Shown piece by piece: positions 25,416-35,318 of a DNA stretch of 64,000 nt. Position numbers and translations under genes: made by a program. The notes beneath the pieces were generated by a model. That model was given only the letters and a program-made list of their open reading frames with translations. It did no database searches and was not told the origin of the DNA. Numbering within the stretch: position 1 is the first letter of the stretch; each line of letters begins with the position of its first letter. The DNA comes from Paraburkholderia mimosarum LMG 23256 = NBRC 106338 (GTDB lineage Bacteria > Pseudomonadota > Gammaproteobacteria > Burkholderiales > Burkholderiaceae). The stretch lies in NCBI RefSeq assembly GCF_000739815.1, contig NZ_BBJJ01000015.1:29932-93931 (forward strand), read 5' to 3'.

Positions 25416-28400
25416 TCACCAAGGCCTGGTGAGCCGCGCGCGCAGCGCGGCTCGCGTGCCTTCGTCGAATTCGCCGAGAAAGGCGAAACGCCCTGCAATC
25501 AGGGTCGCGGCAGGCACGCCGTCGCGGAACACGATGCGGTTGCCGACTACAGCCGGCACCTTTTCCCCCGGCAGCAGCGTGCCGACGAGATTGAGCGGAT
25601 CGGCCGCGCTTACGCACACAAGCTGTCCGCCTTCTCCTGGTGTGGGCGCGCGCCGCCGTACGTCGCGCAGCAGCGCCACGGCTTCGGGTAGCGCGAACTG
25701 TTCGCCCGAAATACCGGTGATGAAGCGCCCGCCGCGCGCTTCGCCGCGCGCCTCCATCCGATGCAGCACGCGCAAAACGTCGCGCCAGGGTGGCAACCAG
25801 GGCGCTTCGCGCGCGAGCAGATGCCAGCTGACGACGCCATACCGGCGCAGCAGGACGTCGGCGATATGCGCCAGCCGTTCCGGATCGGCGGGCGGACGGC
25901 GAGCCGCCGCCGTGGTGGCCGACGGTCTGGCGCGCGCGAGCGCTGGCGCGCAGGGGGCGGCGACGACGTTGCCGTTCGAAGCAGCCCGCGCTTTCCCGAC
26001 GAACGACGTTGCATCCTCGGTGTCCGTGAGCGGGGCGGCCAGCGTATCCGCCAAAGGGTCTGGCAACTGAGCCGCCAACGGATCTGCCAACGGATCTGCC
26101 AACGAATCTGCCAACGAATCTGCCAACGAATCTGCCAACGAATCTGCCAACGAATCTGCCAATTGAGCCGCCGAAGAAGTCGCCAACGGCACGCGCCGCA
26201 GTGTCGCCCAGCGCCCCGCGTCGGCCATGCCGCCCGCGAGCGGCGCGAAACCGCGTGGCCGGCGCCGGCCGGGATGCGCGCCGCGCTGCGCCGCCGGCTT
26301 CACGAGTGTCCGCAGCCCGGCGAAGCTGTCCGCGTTCACGAGCCCTGCCGCCACCAGTTCGCCCAGTGCGTTTTCCAGTTCCACGCCGAGCAGATGCGCA
26401 TCCGCGGTCAGCTCGTCGAAGAACATTGCGCCGTTTCGCATCAGCGCCTCATACACGCGCCGCGCGCGCGCCGACAGACCGGCGGTGTCGGGCGCTTCGA
26501 CGAGCGCCATCCAGTGCGCCAGTTCGCGGCGCGAGAGCAGCACGACCGGCGTGCTGCGCACCGTCGACGCCGCCGCCGCGCGCGCGGGCAGCCGCGCCCA
26601 GGCGAGATGCCCCGAGCGGCATAGCTCGTCGAGCAGCATCGGCGTGTAATCGTCGATACGAGCCGGCAGGATCTCGTCTTCCCACGCGAGCGCGGAGGCC
26701 TCCCAGCCTTCCAGCTGGTCGAGCACGGCAGCCAGCGCGTCGCGGCCCGACCCGCGCGTGCCGGGCGCCACACGCTGCCATTCGAACAGGAAGCGCATGA
26801 AATCGTGGCGCTCGACGGGCTCGATCTCGCGTCTGAGCTTGCGCACCGTGTAGCGGTGAATGCGCGCAAGCAGATGGCGTTCGCACCATTCGTCCTGGCC
26901 GCCTCCCATCGCGGCAGACGTAAAGCGCCCGCGCATCACGGCGCCTTCCGCTTCGAGGTGCGTAAGCGCGAGCGCCACCACGCTTGCTTCGAGCGCAAGC
27001 GGCCGCGCCGCCTGCGCGACCGTGAGCGGTCCGAACCCCGACAGGCGCGCACGCACGATCTCGACGAGCGCCGCTTCCTCGGTCCACGCCTGCGCATATT
27101 CGGGCGGCGGCGTGAGCGGCGGCTCGCACTGCGCCTGCGGATAAATGGCCTGCACGCATGCCAGCCTCTCCACGGCCACCCACAGCGCGTCATGCTCCGC
27201 AACCGGAACGCGCGTCGCGCGACCTTGCGCCGCCAGGTCGCCGAGCCATGCGAGCCACTGCGGCTCGCGCTGCGCCTCGCTTTGCGCAAGCGCGCCGAGG
27301 CTCGTGAGCGCGTCGTGCATTTCGTCGGCATCACGCGCCTGGGGCCAGGCTTCCTCGCGCACGCTTGCGATCGCTTCGGGGTCGAGCGCGCCGAGATCGT
27401 CGGTGGACTCGGGGTCGCTCCAGCGGCGCGACAGCACGGCCTGCGTGCGGCGTTCTTCTATCGGCGCGTCGTCGAGGAACGCATATGGGCGTGCCGTGAG
27501 GATTTCGGCGGCGAGCGGCGAGGGGGCTGGCAGCTCGCGCACCACGAGCGTCACCTCGCCCGCTTCGATGCGGCGCAGGAGCGCGATCCATGCTTCGGAG
27601 TCCATCGCGTCGTGCAGGCAGTCGTCGAGGGTCTGGTCGACGAGCGGATGGCGCGGCACGTCTCGCTCGCCCGCGATGTTCTCGACGCACGCCGCCTGAT
27701 CGGGGAACACGGCCGCGAGCAGATCCTCGCTGCGCATGCGCTGGATCTGCGGCGGTGTCTTGCGTCCGCCGGTCTGGCGCGGCAAGGCCAGCGCCGTGGT
27801 CGCGTTCCAGCGCCAGCGCACGCCGAAGAGCGGCGCGTCCAGCAGCGCCTGGACGAGCAGATGCTCAGCGGAGTTCGAATGCAGATAGCGCCACACCTCA
27901 TCGAGCGCGAAGCTGTGCGCGCCGGTGAGCGAGAGGATGATGGCGTCCTCGGTCGCGGCGGCCTGCAGCTCGAAATTGAACTGGCGGCAAAAGCGCTTGC
28001 GCAGCGCGAGACCCCACGCGCGGTTCAGCCGGCTGCCCAACGGTGCGTGGATGACGAGCTGGGTGCCACCCGATTCGTCGAAAAAACGCTCCATGACGAG
28101 CGTGTCCTCGGTCGGCAGCACGGTGAGCGCGGCGCGGGCACGCGCGAGATATTCGACGATCTGGCGCGCGGGGGCATCGTCGATATCGAGCGTGGCGGCA
28201 AGCTTTGACGTGGCGCGATCGACCACCGGGGAAGATGGGGCATCGTCCGCCGCGCCGGCGCTCGCGCTTGCGGTCGTGCTCGCGCTCGCCTCGATCAACG
28301 CCGCCTCGACCTGCTTGCGCAGCCGTGAAATCGCGTGCGAAAGCTCGTCGCTGCGGCCCGGTGCTTCGCCGAGCCAGAACGGAATGTTGGGCGGCTGCCC

Positions 28401-30152
28401 CTGGGCATCTTCCACGCGCACGCGTCCAGCCTCGATGCGCAGAATCCGGTACGAGGCGTTGCCGAGCTGGAACACGTCGCCCGCAAGGCTTTCGACGGCG
28501 AAGTCCTCGTTGACGGTGCCGATCTGCACGCCTTGCGGCTCCAGCAGCACCGAGTAATCGGCGTTGTCGGGTATCGTGCCGCCCGAAGTCAGCGCGACGA
28601 GCCGGGCGCCGCGCCGCGCGCGCAGCGTATGGCTCACCACGTCGCGGTGCAGGTAGGCCGCGCGCGGCCCGTGACGGCTCGTGTAGCCCTCGGCGAGCAT
28701 GCGCAGCACCGCATCGAACTGCGCGCGCTCGAGCGTCGCCCACGGCGTGGCGCGCCGCACGAGCGCGTAGAGGGCATCTTCTTCCCATGCCTCGCAGGCC
28801 ACTTCGGCGACGATCTGCTGCGCGAGGACATCGAGCGGCGCATGCGGCAGGGCGAGGCGATCGAGTTCGCCGCGCCTCACGCTGTCGAGCAGCGCCGCGC
28901 ATTCGATCAGATCGTCGCGCGAAGTCGGGAAGATCCGCCCCTTCGGCACGCCGCCGACCTGGTGTCCCGAGCGCCCCACGCGCTGCAGGAAGGCCGCGAT
29001 CGAGCGCGGCGAGGCGATCTGGCACACGAGATCGACGTCGCCGATATCGATGCCCAGTTCGAGCGATGCCGTCGCCACGAGCACGCGCAACTCGCCGCGC
29101 TTCAGGCGCTGTTCGGCGAGAAAACGATGCTCGCGCGCGAGGCTGCCGTGGTGCGCGGCCACGGCCTCGGCGCCCAGGCGGTCGGTGAGATGGCGCGCCA
29201 CGCGCTCGGCCATGCGGCGCGTGTTGACGAACACGAGCGTCGTGCGATGCATGGCGACGAGTTCGGCCATGCGGTCATACACGCGCTCCCACACATCGTT
29301 CGCCATGATGGCTTCGAGCGGCACGGGCGGCACTTCGATCGCGAGGTCGCGTGTTCGCGTATGTCCGACGTCGACGATCTCGCAGGCGGGCGCGTTGGCG
29401 TTCGGATCCTGTGCCGCTTCGCCCATGCCCACCAGAAAGCGCGCGACGGTCCCGATCGGCTTTTGCGTAGCCGAAAGCCCGATACGCAGCAGGCGCGTGC
29501 CGCACAGCGCATCGAGCCGCTCGAGGCTCAGCGCGAGGTGGCAGCCGCGCTTGTTGCCCGCGAGCGCATGGATCTCGTCGACGATCACGGTGCGCGCGCC
29601 AGCCAGCATGCGGCGGCCCGACTCGGAACCGAGCAGCACGTAGAGCGACTCGGGCGTCGTCACGAGGATATGCGGCGCGCGTTTTCTGAGCGCGGCGCGC
29701 TCGGGCTGTGGCGTGTCGCCGGTGCGCACCGCCGTGCGGATCTCGACCGGCGGCAGGCCGAGGCGCGCGAGCTCCGCGCCGATCCCTTCGAGCGGCCGCT
29801 CGAGATTGAGCCGGATGTCGTTGGAGAGCGCCTTGAGCGGCGAAACGTAGACCACGAGGGTCGTATCGGGCAGCGCGCCGCGATTCGCGAGGCCTTCGCG
29901 CACCAGTTCGTCGAGCGCGCCGAGAAACGCGGTGAGCGTCTTGCCCGAGCCCGTCGGGGCCGCGACGAGCGTTGCGCGCCGGCTCGCGATAAGCGGCCAG
30001 GCGGCGCGCTGGGCGGCGGTGGGCGCGTCGAAGCTGCGCCGAAACCAGCCGGCGACGGCCGGATGAAATTGCGCGAGCACGTCGCCGGCGCCCTCGTCAT
30101 GCGCGGCGAGAGCCGGTGCGTGCGGATCGTTGACAGGTGTGGGCGAGGTCAT
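25416..30152 (-). CDS. lhr: Lhr-family ATP-dependent DNA/RNA helicase
   Basis: A 1578-residue superfamily-2 helicase. N-terminal helicase core: AAPTGSGKT (Walker A), [20 protein letters not shown] (DEIH), GLSATQKP, and C-terminal-lobe [10 protein letters not shown] and [10 protein letters not shown] winged-helix/WYL-like Lhr core and a long Lhr-CTD follow, with a second part ([22 protein letters not shown] onwards) typical of bacterial Lhr. I chose the ATG at 30152; upstream codons have no homology, but the true start could differ. Linker residues ~1328-1368 are built from a 12-base tandem repeat encoding LADS. Role: replication-stress or RNA:DNA hybrid unwinding in known relatives. Confidence 0.92.
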   Translation of the reverse strand: MTSPTPVNDPHAPALAAHDEGAGDVLAQFHPAVAGWFRRSFDAPTAAQRAAWPLIASRRATLVAAPTGSGKTLTAFLGALDELVREGLANRGALPDTTLVVYVSPLKALSNDIRLNLERPLEGIGAELARLGLPPVEIRTAVRTGDTPQPERAALRKRAPHILVTTPESLYVLLGSESGRRMLAGARTVIVDEIHALAGNKRGCHLALSLERLDALCGTRLLRIGLSATQKPIGTVARFLVGMGEAAQDPNANAPACEIVDVGHTRTRDLAIEVPPVPLEAIMANDVWERVYDRMAELVAMHRTTLVFVNTRRMAERVARHLTDRLGAEAVAAHHGSLAREHRFLAEQRLKRGELRVLVATASLELGIDIGDVDLVCQIASPRSIAAFLQRVGRSGHQVGGVPKGRIFPTSRDDLIECAALLDSVRRGELDRLALPHAPLDVLAQQIVAEVACEAWEEDALYALVRRATPWATLERAQFDAVLRMLAEGYTSRHGPRAAYLHRDVVSHTLRARRGARLVALTSGGTIPDNADYSVLLEPQGVQIGTVNEDFAVESLAGDVFQLGNASYRILRIEAGRVRVEDAQGQPPNIPFWLGEAPGRSDELSHAISRLRKQVEAALIEASASTTASASAGAADDAPSSPVVDRATSKLAATLDIDDAPARQIVEYLARARAALTVLPTEDTLVMERFFDESGGTQLVIHAPLGSRLNRAWGLALRKRFCRQFNFELQAAATEDAIILSLTGAHSFALDEVWRYLHSNSAEHLLVQALLDAPLFGVRWRWNATTALALPRQTGGRKTPPQIQRMRSEDLLAAVFPDQAACVENIAGERDVPRHPLVDQTLDDCLHDAMDSEAWIALLRRIEAGEVTLVVRELPAPSPLAAEILTARPYAFLDDAPIEERRTQAVLSRRWSDPESTDDLGALDPEAIASVREEAWPQARDADEMHDALTSLGALAQSEAQREPQWLAWLGDLAAQGRATRVPVAEHDALWVAVERLACVQAIYPQAQCEPPLTPPPEYAQAWTEEAALVEIVRARLSGFGPLTVAQAARPLALEASVVALALTHLEAEGAVMRGRFTSAAMGGGQDEWCERHLLARIHRYTVRKLRREIEPVERHDFMRFLFEWQRVAPGTRGSGRDALAAVLDQLEGWEASALAWEDEILPARIDDYTPMLLDELCRSGHLAWARLPARAAAASTVRSTPVVLLSRRELAHWMALVEAPDTAGLSARARRVYEALMRNGAMFFDELTADAHLLGVELENALGELVAAGLVNADSFAGLRTLVKPAAQRGAHPGRRRPRGFAPLAGGMADAGRWATLRRVPLATSSAAQLADSLADSLADSLADSLADSLADPLADPLAAQLPDPLADTLAAPLTDTEDATSFVGKARAASNGNVVAAPCAPALARARPSATTAAARRPPADPERLAHIADVLLRRYGVVSWHLLAREAPWLPPWRDVLRVLHRMEARGEARGGRFITGISGEQFALPEAVALLRDVRRRAPTPGEGGQLVCVSAADPLNLVGTLLPGEKVPAVVGNRIVFRDGVPAATLIAGRFAFLGEFDEGTRAALRARLTRPW
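26050..26169. repeat. In-frame 12-bp tandem repeat inside lhr
   Basis: Ten 12-base periods. Seven are near-identical (GCCAACGGATCT twice, then GCCAACGAATCT five times, 26074-26157), with degenerate units on both sides. Read on the minus strand it encodes LADS repeated. Because the period is a multiple of three, gain or loss of units keeps the frame. Confidence 0.95.
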
Positions 30153-30406
30153 CCGGATGAATAGCGGCGACGGGGCGTTCGCGGCTCGTGCGGTCGTGCG
30201 TCGCGGTGGTTCGTGCACGCCTGCAAGTCTCGCAGCTTTCGCGGGCCCTTGCCAGGCACGAACCCAGGCACGAACCCAGGCGAACCGGGTGCGCATCAGG
30301 CATGAACCCTGCACGATCGCCGGCCGGCATCCGGCAAGCGCGGCGCGATCGCACGCAGTATCCTCGCCGCGTTGGACTTTCCCTCGACCCACGACGGAGT
30401 CACACC

Positions 30407-31459
30407 ATGCGCTACAACCCCTTGGGCCGCACCGGCCTGTTCGTTTCGGAACTCTGCCTCGGCACGATGACGTTCGGCGGCGGCGCGGGCATCTGGAACC
30501 AGATCGGCGATGTCCAGCAGTCCGACGCCGAGCGCCTGGTCGGCCGCGCGCTCGAAGCCGGCGTCAATTTCATCGATACCGCCGATGTCTACTCGCAGGG
30601 CGTCTCCGAGCAGATTACCGGACAGGCGCTCAAGAATCTCAAGATCCCGCGCGAGCAGGTCGTGATCGCGACCAAGGTGTTCGGCGAAATGGGATCGTCG
30701 CCGAACGAGCGCGGCGCCACGCGGTACCACATCATGGACGGCGTGAAGGCGAGCCTGAGGCGCCTGCAGCTCGACCACATCGACCTCTACCAGATTCACG
30801 CATTCGATCCCGTCACGCCCATCGAAGAGACGGTGCGTGCGCTCGATGCGCTCGTCCGGCAGGGGCACGTGCGCTACGTCGGCGTCTCGAACTGGGCGGC
30901 GTGGCAGATCGTCAAGGCGCTTGGCGTGGCGCACCGCGAGGGGCTCGCGCGCTTCGAATCGCTGCAGGCCTACTACACGATCGCGGGGCGGGATCTCGAA
31001 CGGGAACTCGTGCCGATGCTGGAAAGCGAAGGCCTCGGGCTCATGGTCTGGAGCCCGCTCGCGGGCGGGCTGTTGAGCGGGAAGTACGGGCGCGACAAGC
31101 AAGGCGAGACGGGCAGCCGCCGGACCACGTTTGACTTTCCGCCGGTGAATCGCGAACGGGCTTGGGATTGCCTGGACGCGATACGGCCCATCGCCGAGGC
31201 GAAAGGCGTGTCGGTCGCGCAAATCGCGCTTGCCTGGCTGTTGAATCAAAAGGCGGTGACCTCGGTGATCATCGGTGCGAAGCGCTTGGATCAGCTCGAC
31301 GACAACCTCGCCGCGACGAAAGTGAAGCTCAGCGCGGAGGAAATCGGCGTGCTGGACAAGGCGAGCGCGTTGCCCGCGGAGTATCCCGGCTGGATGCTGG
31401 CGCGCCAGGGCGAGCAACGGCGCGCGCAACTCAGGCAATCGCGGCAAGGCGACGAGTGA
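30407..31459 (+). CDS. Aldo/keto reductase
   Basis: 350 residues. The family pattern is complete: [20 protein letters not shown] at the start, DTADVYSQG (catalytic Asp and Tyr), VIATKVFG (Lys), [13 protein letters not shown] (His region) and the NADPH-binding tail [17 protein letters not shown]. It is similar to the YajO/YhdN-like group. The start at 30407 was chosen because the motif RYNPLGRTG begins there, with CGGAG upstream. The longer frame overlaps the divergent helicase start region. It likely reduces carbonyls using NADPH; substrate unknown. Confidence 0.92.
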   Translation: MRYNPLGRTGLFVSELCLGTMTFGGGAGIWNQIGDVQQSDAERLVGRALEAGVNFIDTADVYSQGVSEQITGQALKNLKIPREQVVIATKVFGEMGSSPNERGATRYHIMDGVKASLRRLQLDHIDLYQIHAFDPVTPIEETVRALDALVRQGHVRYVGVSNWAAWQIVKALGVAHREGLARFESLQAYYTIAGRDLERELVPMLESEGLGLMVWSPLAGGLLSGKYGRDKQGETGSRRTTFDFPPVNRERAWDCLDAIRPIAEAKGVSVAQIALAWLLNQKAVTSVIIGAKRLDQLDDNLAATKVKLSAEEIGVLDKASALPAEYPGWMLARQGEQRRAQLRQSRQGDE

Positions 31460-31580
31460 AGGAGGACGGAGGCGCGCCGGCGAAGCATTGCCGTTTGTGA
31501 TGACTCGATGGTCTCACGGGTCACACGCCCGGACGCTCCGTGCGCGTCCGGGCACGGGGCTCTCTGGCCCGGCAGGGCCC

Positions 31581-31931
31581 TTAGCTCGCCGCCGAGACCT
31601 TCAGGTGGTTCTTCACCGAGGTCACGCCCGAGACCCCTTCCACGACCTGTTTGGCGTTGTCGCGGTCCTCGGCGGTCGGCACGGTGCCCGTGAGCGAGAC
31701 GACGCCCCTATGCGTTTTCACGTGGATGTGCTCGGACTTGACGTTCTTGGCGCCGAGCAGTTCGGCCTTGACCTTGGTCGTGATCGTTGCGTCGTCAACG
31801 TGCTGGCCCATGGATTCCGAGCTGCCGGAAGGCGCGGTGCTATGCGTCGTCGTGGTCTGCGCACCGGCCATCAGTGCGAACGTCATGCAGGCGGCGCCGG
31901 CCGCGGTCTTGAGAATCAGGATGCGCTTCAT
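31581..31931 (-). CDS. Periplasmic BON-domain protein (OsmY-like)
   Basis: 116 residues. It has a signal peptide (MKRILILKTAAGAACMTFALMAGAQ), a short Ser/Thr linker, and one BON domain: DDATITTKVKAELLGAKNV, IHVKTHRGVVSLTGTV, AKQVVEGVSGVTSVKNHL. AAAAGGAG precedes the ATG at 31931. BON proteins are thought to bind the envelope or phospholipid and often respond to osmotic stress. A single gene, divergent from rpoN. Confidence 0.9.
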   Translation of the reverse strand: MKRILILKTAAGAACMTFALMAGAQTTTTHSTAPSGSSESMGQHVDDATITTKVKAELLGAKNVKSEHIHVKTHRGVVSLTGTVPTAEDRDNAKQVVEGVSGVTSVKNHLKVSAAS

Positions 31932-32280
31932 GGCTGCTCCTTTTCTGGTTGCGGTCGCTGGTTTTCCCGCAAGGTTCGTGCCGCCCAACGCTCGATGCGC
32001 GCAGCGCTCCATTGAAAGCCCGCTGGAAGCTGCTGCAACGCGCCGCCGTTCAGGATGACAGCGAGGATGACAGCGCAGTCTGCGCGGTCTGGGTTTCCGT
32101 CCTCCGCCGGACACAATTTTCCGCATGCGTTGTAAAAATCTCCACGGTCGAGCCGCGAAAACGGTGTGCGAACCGGGCTGTGCAAGTGGCGATCCCGTTT
32201 GAGAACAGGGGCTTGTGAAAACTGGCATGGGTGTTGCGTCAGGGCGATCACCTACTCAATTCAACACAAACGGGATTGCC

Positions 32281-33819
32281 ATGCCTTCCATCGCGTTACA
32301 CGCGCGCCAGCATTTGGCGCTCACGCCGCGTCTTCAACAGGCGGTGAGGCTGTTGCAACTGTCATCGCTCGAATTTCAACAGGAACTGCGCGAAGCGCTC
32401 GACACCAATCCGTTCCTGGAATACGTGCCACCCGCCTCGGAGACAGGCGAGGCCGCCGAAGCGGCCGATGGCGCCGCGGGCATCGGCTCCGCAGCCGCCC
32501 CAGTGGCCGAGGCCCCGGCCATCGCAACAGACGGCGCGGTCGAGTCCGGCCTCGATGCCGGCATGGCCCAGGACGCGGCCCCGTATTCCGAGCCCTCGTA
32601 CGGTGAGGGCGAGTCCGCCTACAGCGACGACGGCTCGGGCTACACCGCCGAGTTGCCTTCTCCGGGCGGCCTGCGCACCTCGAGCTATCGGGGGGGCGAG
32701 GATGGCGAATCCGAAGCTTCCGACTGGGTGCGTGTGCCGATTTCGCTGCGCGAGCAACTGCATGACGCGCTGCGTCTGTCGCCGCTCGACGACCTCGACC
32801 GCGCGGCGACGCAGGTCGTGATCGAGGCGCTCGACGAGGACGGCTATCTGCGCCAGGATCTCGCCGATCTCGCCGACGGGGAGGGCGCCGACGACGGACT
32901 CGACGAGGACCGTCTGCGCGTGGGATTGCGCGTGGTGCAGACGCTCGATCGCCCGGGCATCGGCGCGCGTTCGCTTTCCGAGTGCCTCGCGCTCCAGCTC
33001 GACGCCATGCCTCACGACACGCCGCATCGCGAACTCGCCATGCAGATCGTCACGCAGCACCTCGAACGTCTCGCGCGCCGCGAACATGGCGAACTGCAGC
33101 GGCAACTCGGCTGCGACGCCGCCTCGCTGCAAGCCGCGATCGCGCTCGTGCGCCGCCTCGACCCGAAGCCTGGCAACCACTACGGGCGCGCGGACGGCGG
33201 CTATGTCGTCCCTGACGTGATCGTGCGCCAGGTGCGCGGCAAGTGGGTGGTGAGCGTGAACCCTGCCATCGAGCCGCGCGCGCGCATCCACAAGCTTTAT
33301 GCGGAGATGTTCGCGCGCTCGGACCAGACGAGCCGCTCGCCGCTCGCCCAGCAGTTGCAGGAAGCGCGCTGGCTGATCCGCAATGCGCACAAGCGCTGCG
33401 AGACGATCTTGCGCGTGGGCGAGTGCATCGTCGCTCGGCAGAAGGCTTTCTTCCAGTACGGCGAAATCGCGTTGCGCCCCATGCTGCTGCGCGACGTCGC
33501 CGACGAACTCGGGCTGCACGAATCGACCGTCTCGCGTGCGACCGGGAACAAGTACATGGCCACACCGCGCGGCATTTTCGAGTTCAAGCGCTTCTTCCCG
33601 CGGGAACTGGAAACGCGCACGGGCGGCACGTGCTCGGCGGCGGCGGTGCGCGCGCTCATCAAGGAGATGATCGACGCCGAGGATCCGCGCGATCCCCTTT
33701 CCGACGTCAACCTGACGCAGGAACTCGAAAAGCAGGGCGTGCAGGTGGCGCGTCGCACGGTCACGAAGTATCGGCAGATGATGAAGCTGCCAGCGGCCGA
33801 GATGCGGCGGCAGATTTGA
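32281..33819 (+). CDS. rpoN: RNA polymerase sigma-54 factor (paralogue)
   Basis: 512 residues with the three standard regions: the Gln/Leu-rich activator-interacting start (LTPRLQQAVRLLQLSSLEFQQEL), an acidic stretch at ~45-150, the core-binding region, and the DNA-binding end with HTH (DVADELGLHESTVSRATGNKYM) and the RpoN box ARRTVTKYR (490-498). The usual neighbours of the main rpoN (lptB upstream, hpf/ptsN downstream) are absent here, so this is likely the second copy common in Burkholderiaceae. Recognises -24/-12 promoters and needs AAA+ activators. Confidence 0.94.
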   Translation: MPSIALHARQHLALTPRLQQAVRLLQLSSLEFQQELREALDTNPFLEYVPPASETGEAAEAADGAAGIGSAAAPVAEAPAIATDGAVESGLDAGMAQDAAPYSEPSYGEGESAYSDDGSGYTAELPSPGGLRTSSYRGGEDGESEASDWVRVPISLREQLHDALRLSPLDDLDRAATQVVIEALDEDGYLRQDLADLADGEGADDGLDEDRLRVGLRVVQTLDRPGIGARSLSECLALQLDAMPHDTPHRELAMQIVTQHLERLARREHGELQRQLGCDAASLQAAIALVRRLDPKPGNHYGRADGGYVVPDVIVRQVRGKWVVSVNPAIEPRARIHKLYAEMFARSDQTSRSPLAQQLQEARWLIRNAHKRCETILRVGECIVARQKAFFQYGEIALRPMLLRDVADELGLHESTVSRATGNKYMATPRGIFEFKRFFPRELETRTGGTCSAAAVRALIKEMIDAEDPRDPLSDVNLTQELEKQGVQVARRTVTKYRQMMKLPAAEMRRQI

Positions 33820-33839
33820 GGCGCGACAAACGATGAAAG

Positions 33840-34667
33840 CTAACGCGTGCCCAGACGTTCGATCAAGGCCATCGCCGCCGCCGGGTTCCGTTCCTTGAAG
33901 CCGCTGATGACGTAGAGAAAAACGTCCCGGCCAGTTTTCGCGGCGACCGGCTTCGCATAGGTCGGGAGATCGCCGGGCGTCTCGCCGCGCGACCAGGCAA
34001 GCGCGCGCTCGGCCCAGCGGTCGAGATCGGCGGATGCATAGCCTTGCGCGTGGCTCTGCGCAGTGCCCATGATCCGTGCATAGACGAATGGCGCGCTGAT
34101 ATCGGCGATCAGCGGGTAATCGGAATCGCCGGAGACGACGATGGCCGCATTGTGCTCGCGGGCGAGCGCGACGAATTCCGGCGTACAAAAGCTCGCATCG
34201 CGGACTTCGAGCGCGTGCCGCAGCGGACGGCCGTCGCCCTCGCGCGGTAGCAGTTCGAGAAATCTCGCGTAATCCTCAGGATCGAATCGCTTGCCCGGCG
34301 CGAGCTGCCAGTTGATCGGCCCGAGCTTGCCGCGCAGGTTCAGCACGCCGCCGTTCATGAAACGCGCTATCGCGGCGCCGGCTTCGGCCAGCACGCGGCG
34401 ATTCATTGCAAAGCGGGGACCCTTCACGGAGAAGACGAAGTCGTCGGGCGTTTCATCGTGCCAGCGCCTGAAGCTTTCCGGGCGCTGCGCGCCGTAATAC
34501 GTACTGTTGATCTCCAGCGTCGAGAGATGGCGGCTTGCGTACTCCAGTTCGCGGCGCTGCGCGAGTCCCTTGGGATAGAACGCACCGCGCCACGGCGCAT
34601 AGATCCAGCCGCCGACGCCCACGCGAATCTGGCCCTGCCGGGATTTCGAACGGGATGAAGACGCCAT
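33840..34667 (-). CDS. DUF72-family protein (YecE-like)
   Basis: 275 residues. Starts IRVGVGGWIYAPWRGAFYPKGLAQRRELEYASRHLSTLEINSTYY, the clear DUF72 TIM-barrel signature; then FVFSVKGPRF, LGPINWQLAP and HALEVRDASF. The ATG at 34667 was chosen because family homology begins there; the open frame extends 148 codons further without it. No biochemical function is established for the family. It converges with rpoN. Confidence 0.9.
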   Translation of the reverse strand: MASSSRSKSRQGQIRVGVGGWIYAPWRGAFYPKGLAQRRELEYASRHLSTLEINSTYYGAQRPESFRRWHDETPDDFVFSVKGPRFAMNRRVLAEAGAAIARFMNGGVLNLRGKLGPINWQLAPGKRFDPEDYARFLELLPREGDGRPLRHALEVRDASFCTPEFVALAREHNAAIVVSGDSDYPLIADISAPFVYARIMGTAQSHAQGYASADLDRWAERALAWSRGETPGDLPTYAKPVAAKTGRDVFLYVISGFKERNPAAAMALIERLGTR

Positions 34668-34832
34668 CGGAACTCCACTGCCGTTGCCGGAAGGCGCAGT
34701 GTAGCGCAACGCTGCGGCCGCGCCACGGTCGTCGCGTCGGCGCGCGTGTCGGCATTCGTCGGCCATTTTAGGCATCGTCCGATATTTTCTTGTCGGCTGG
34801 GAGGCTACTGTAGTTGTGTCAGACAACCTCAT

Positions 34833-35249
34833 ATGGATCATCAGATGTCTTCCCGCATATCTCCGGAACTGACAGATGCGCAATGGCGCAGCATCGAGCC
34901 GATGTTTCACGAAATCCGCGTCGATCCTCGTCGTCGCGGGCGCCCTGCACATAATCCCCGCCTCGTTTTCGCGGGAATCCTCTGGGTGCTGGCGACCGGC
35001 TCGGTCTGGTCGAAAATGCCCGAGTGCTATCCCGATTTCCGAACCTGCCATCGCCGTTTCAAGGTGTGGTTCGAGGCCGGCCTTGTCCATCGCGCCATGG
35101 AACGTCTGCACGGCGAGGAAGGGCTGCTGCTGTGCGAGGCGATCTCTGCGCGCATGCGGCCGTGGTCTGCGCCGGTCGGCCGCAGGCCACGCTTTCCGGT
35201 CGCTTCCACGCTGCGTTGGCCGCTCGTGCGTCCGTTCGTCGAGCGTTGA
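34833..35249 (+). CDS. Orphan transposase-like protein (DUF4096-type N-terminal domain)
   Basis: 138 residues. LTDAQWRSIEPMF, RRGRPAHNPRLVFAGILWVLATGSVWSKMP and FRTCHRRFKVW match the N-terminal helix-turn-helix part of IS5-type transposases. No catalytic DDE domain follows, and there are no obvious inverted repeats around it. It may be a lone domain kept as a DNA-binding protein or the stump of an insertion sequence. Two start codons are possible (34833, 34845). The last 25 residues have no likeness to transposases. Confidence 0.7.
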   Translation: MDHQMSSRISPELTDAQWRSIEPMFHEIRVDPRRRGRPAHNPRLVFAGILWVLATGSVWSKMPECYPDFRTCHRRFKVWFEAGLVHRAMERLHGEEGLLLCEAISARMRPWSAPVGRRPRFPVASTLRWPLVRPFVER

Positions 35250-35318
35250 TCGTCAATCGTTGATCGTCGAGCGGGCAGCTGCTGGGTTCCGGCAGCGGTT
35301 GATGGGTCCGCTGGTGGG

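Noticed and set aside
26050..26169. CRISPR-like array reading of the 12-bp repeats
   Set aside because: Units are contiguous without spacers and encode a LADS repeat in frame within lhr, so it is a coding minisatellite.
28335..30164. 609-codon plus-strand ORF opposite lhr
   Set aside because: Antisense shadow of the helicase, which has Walker A, DEIH and the other motifs in order.
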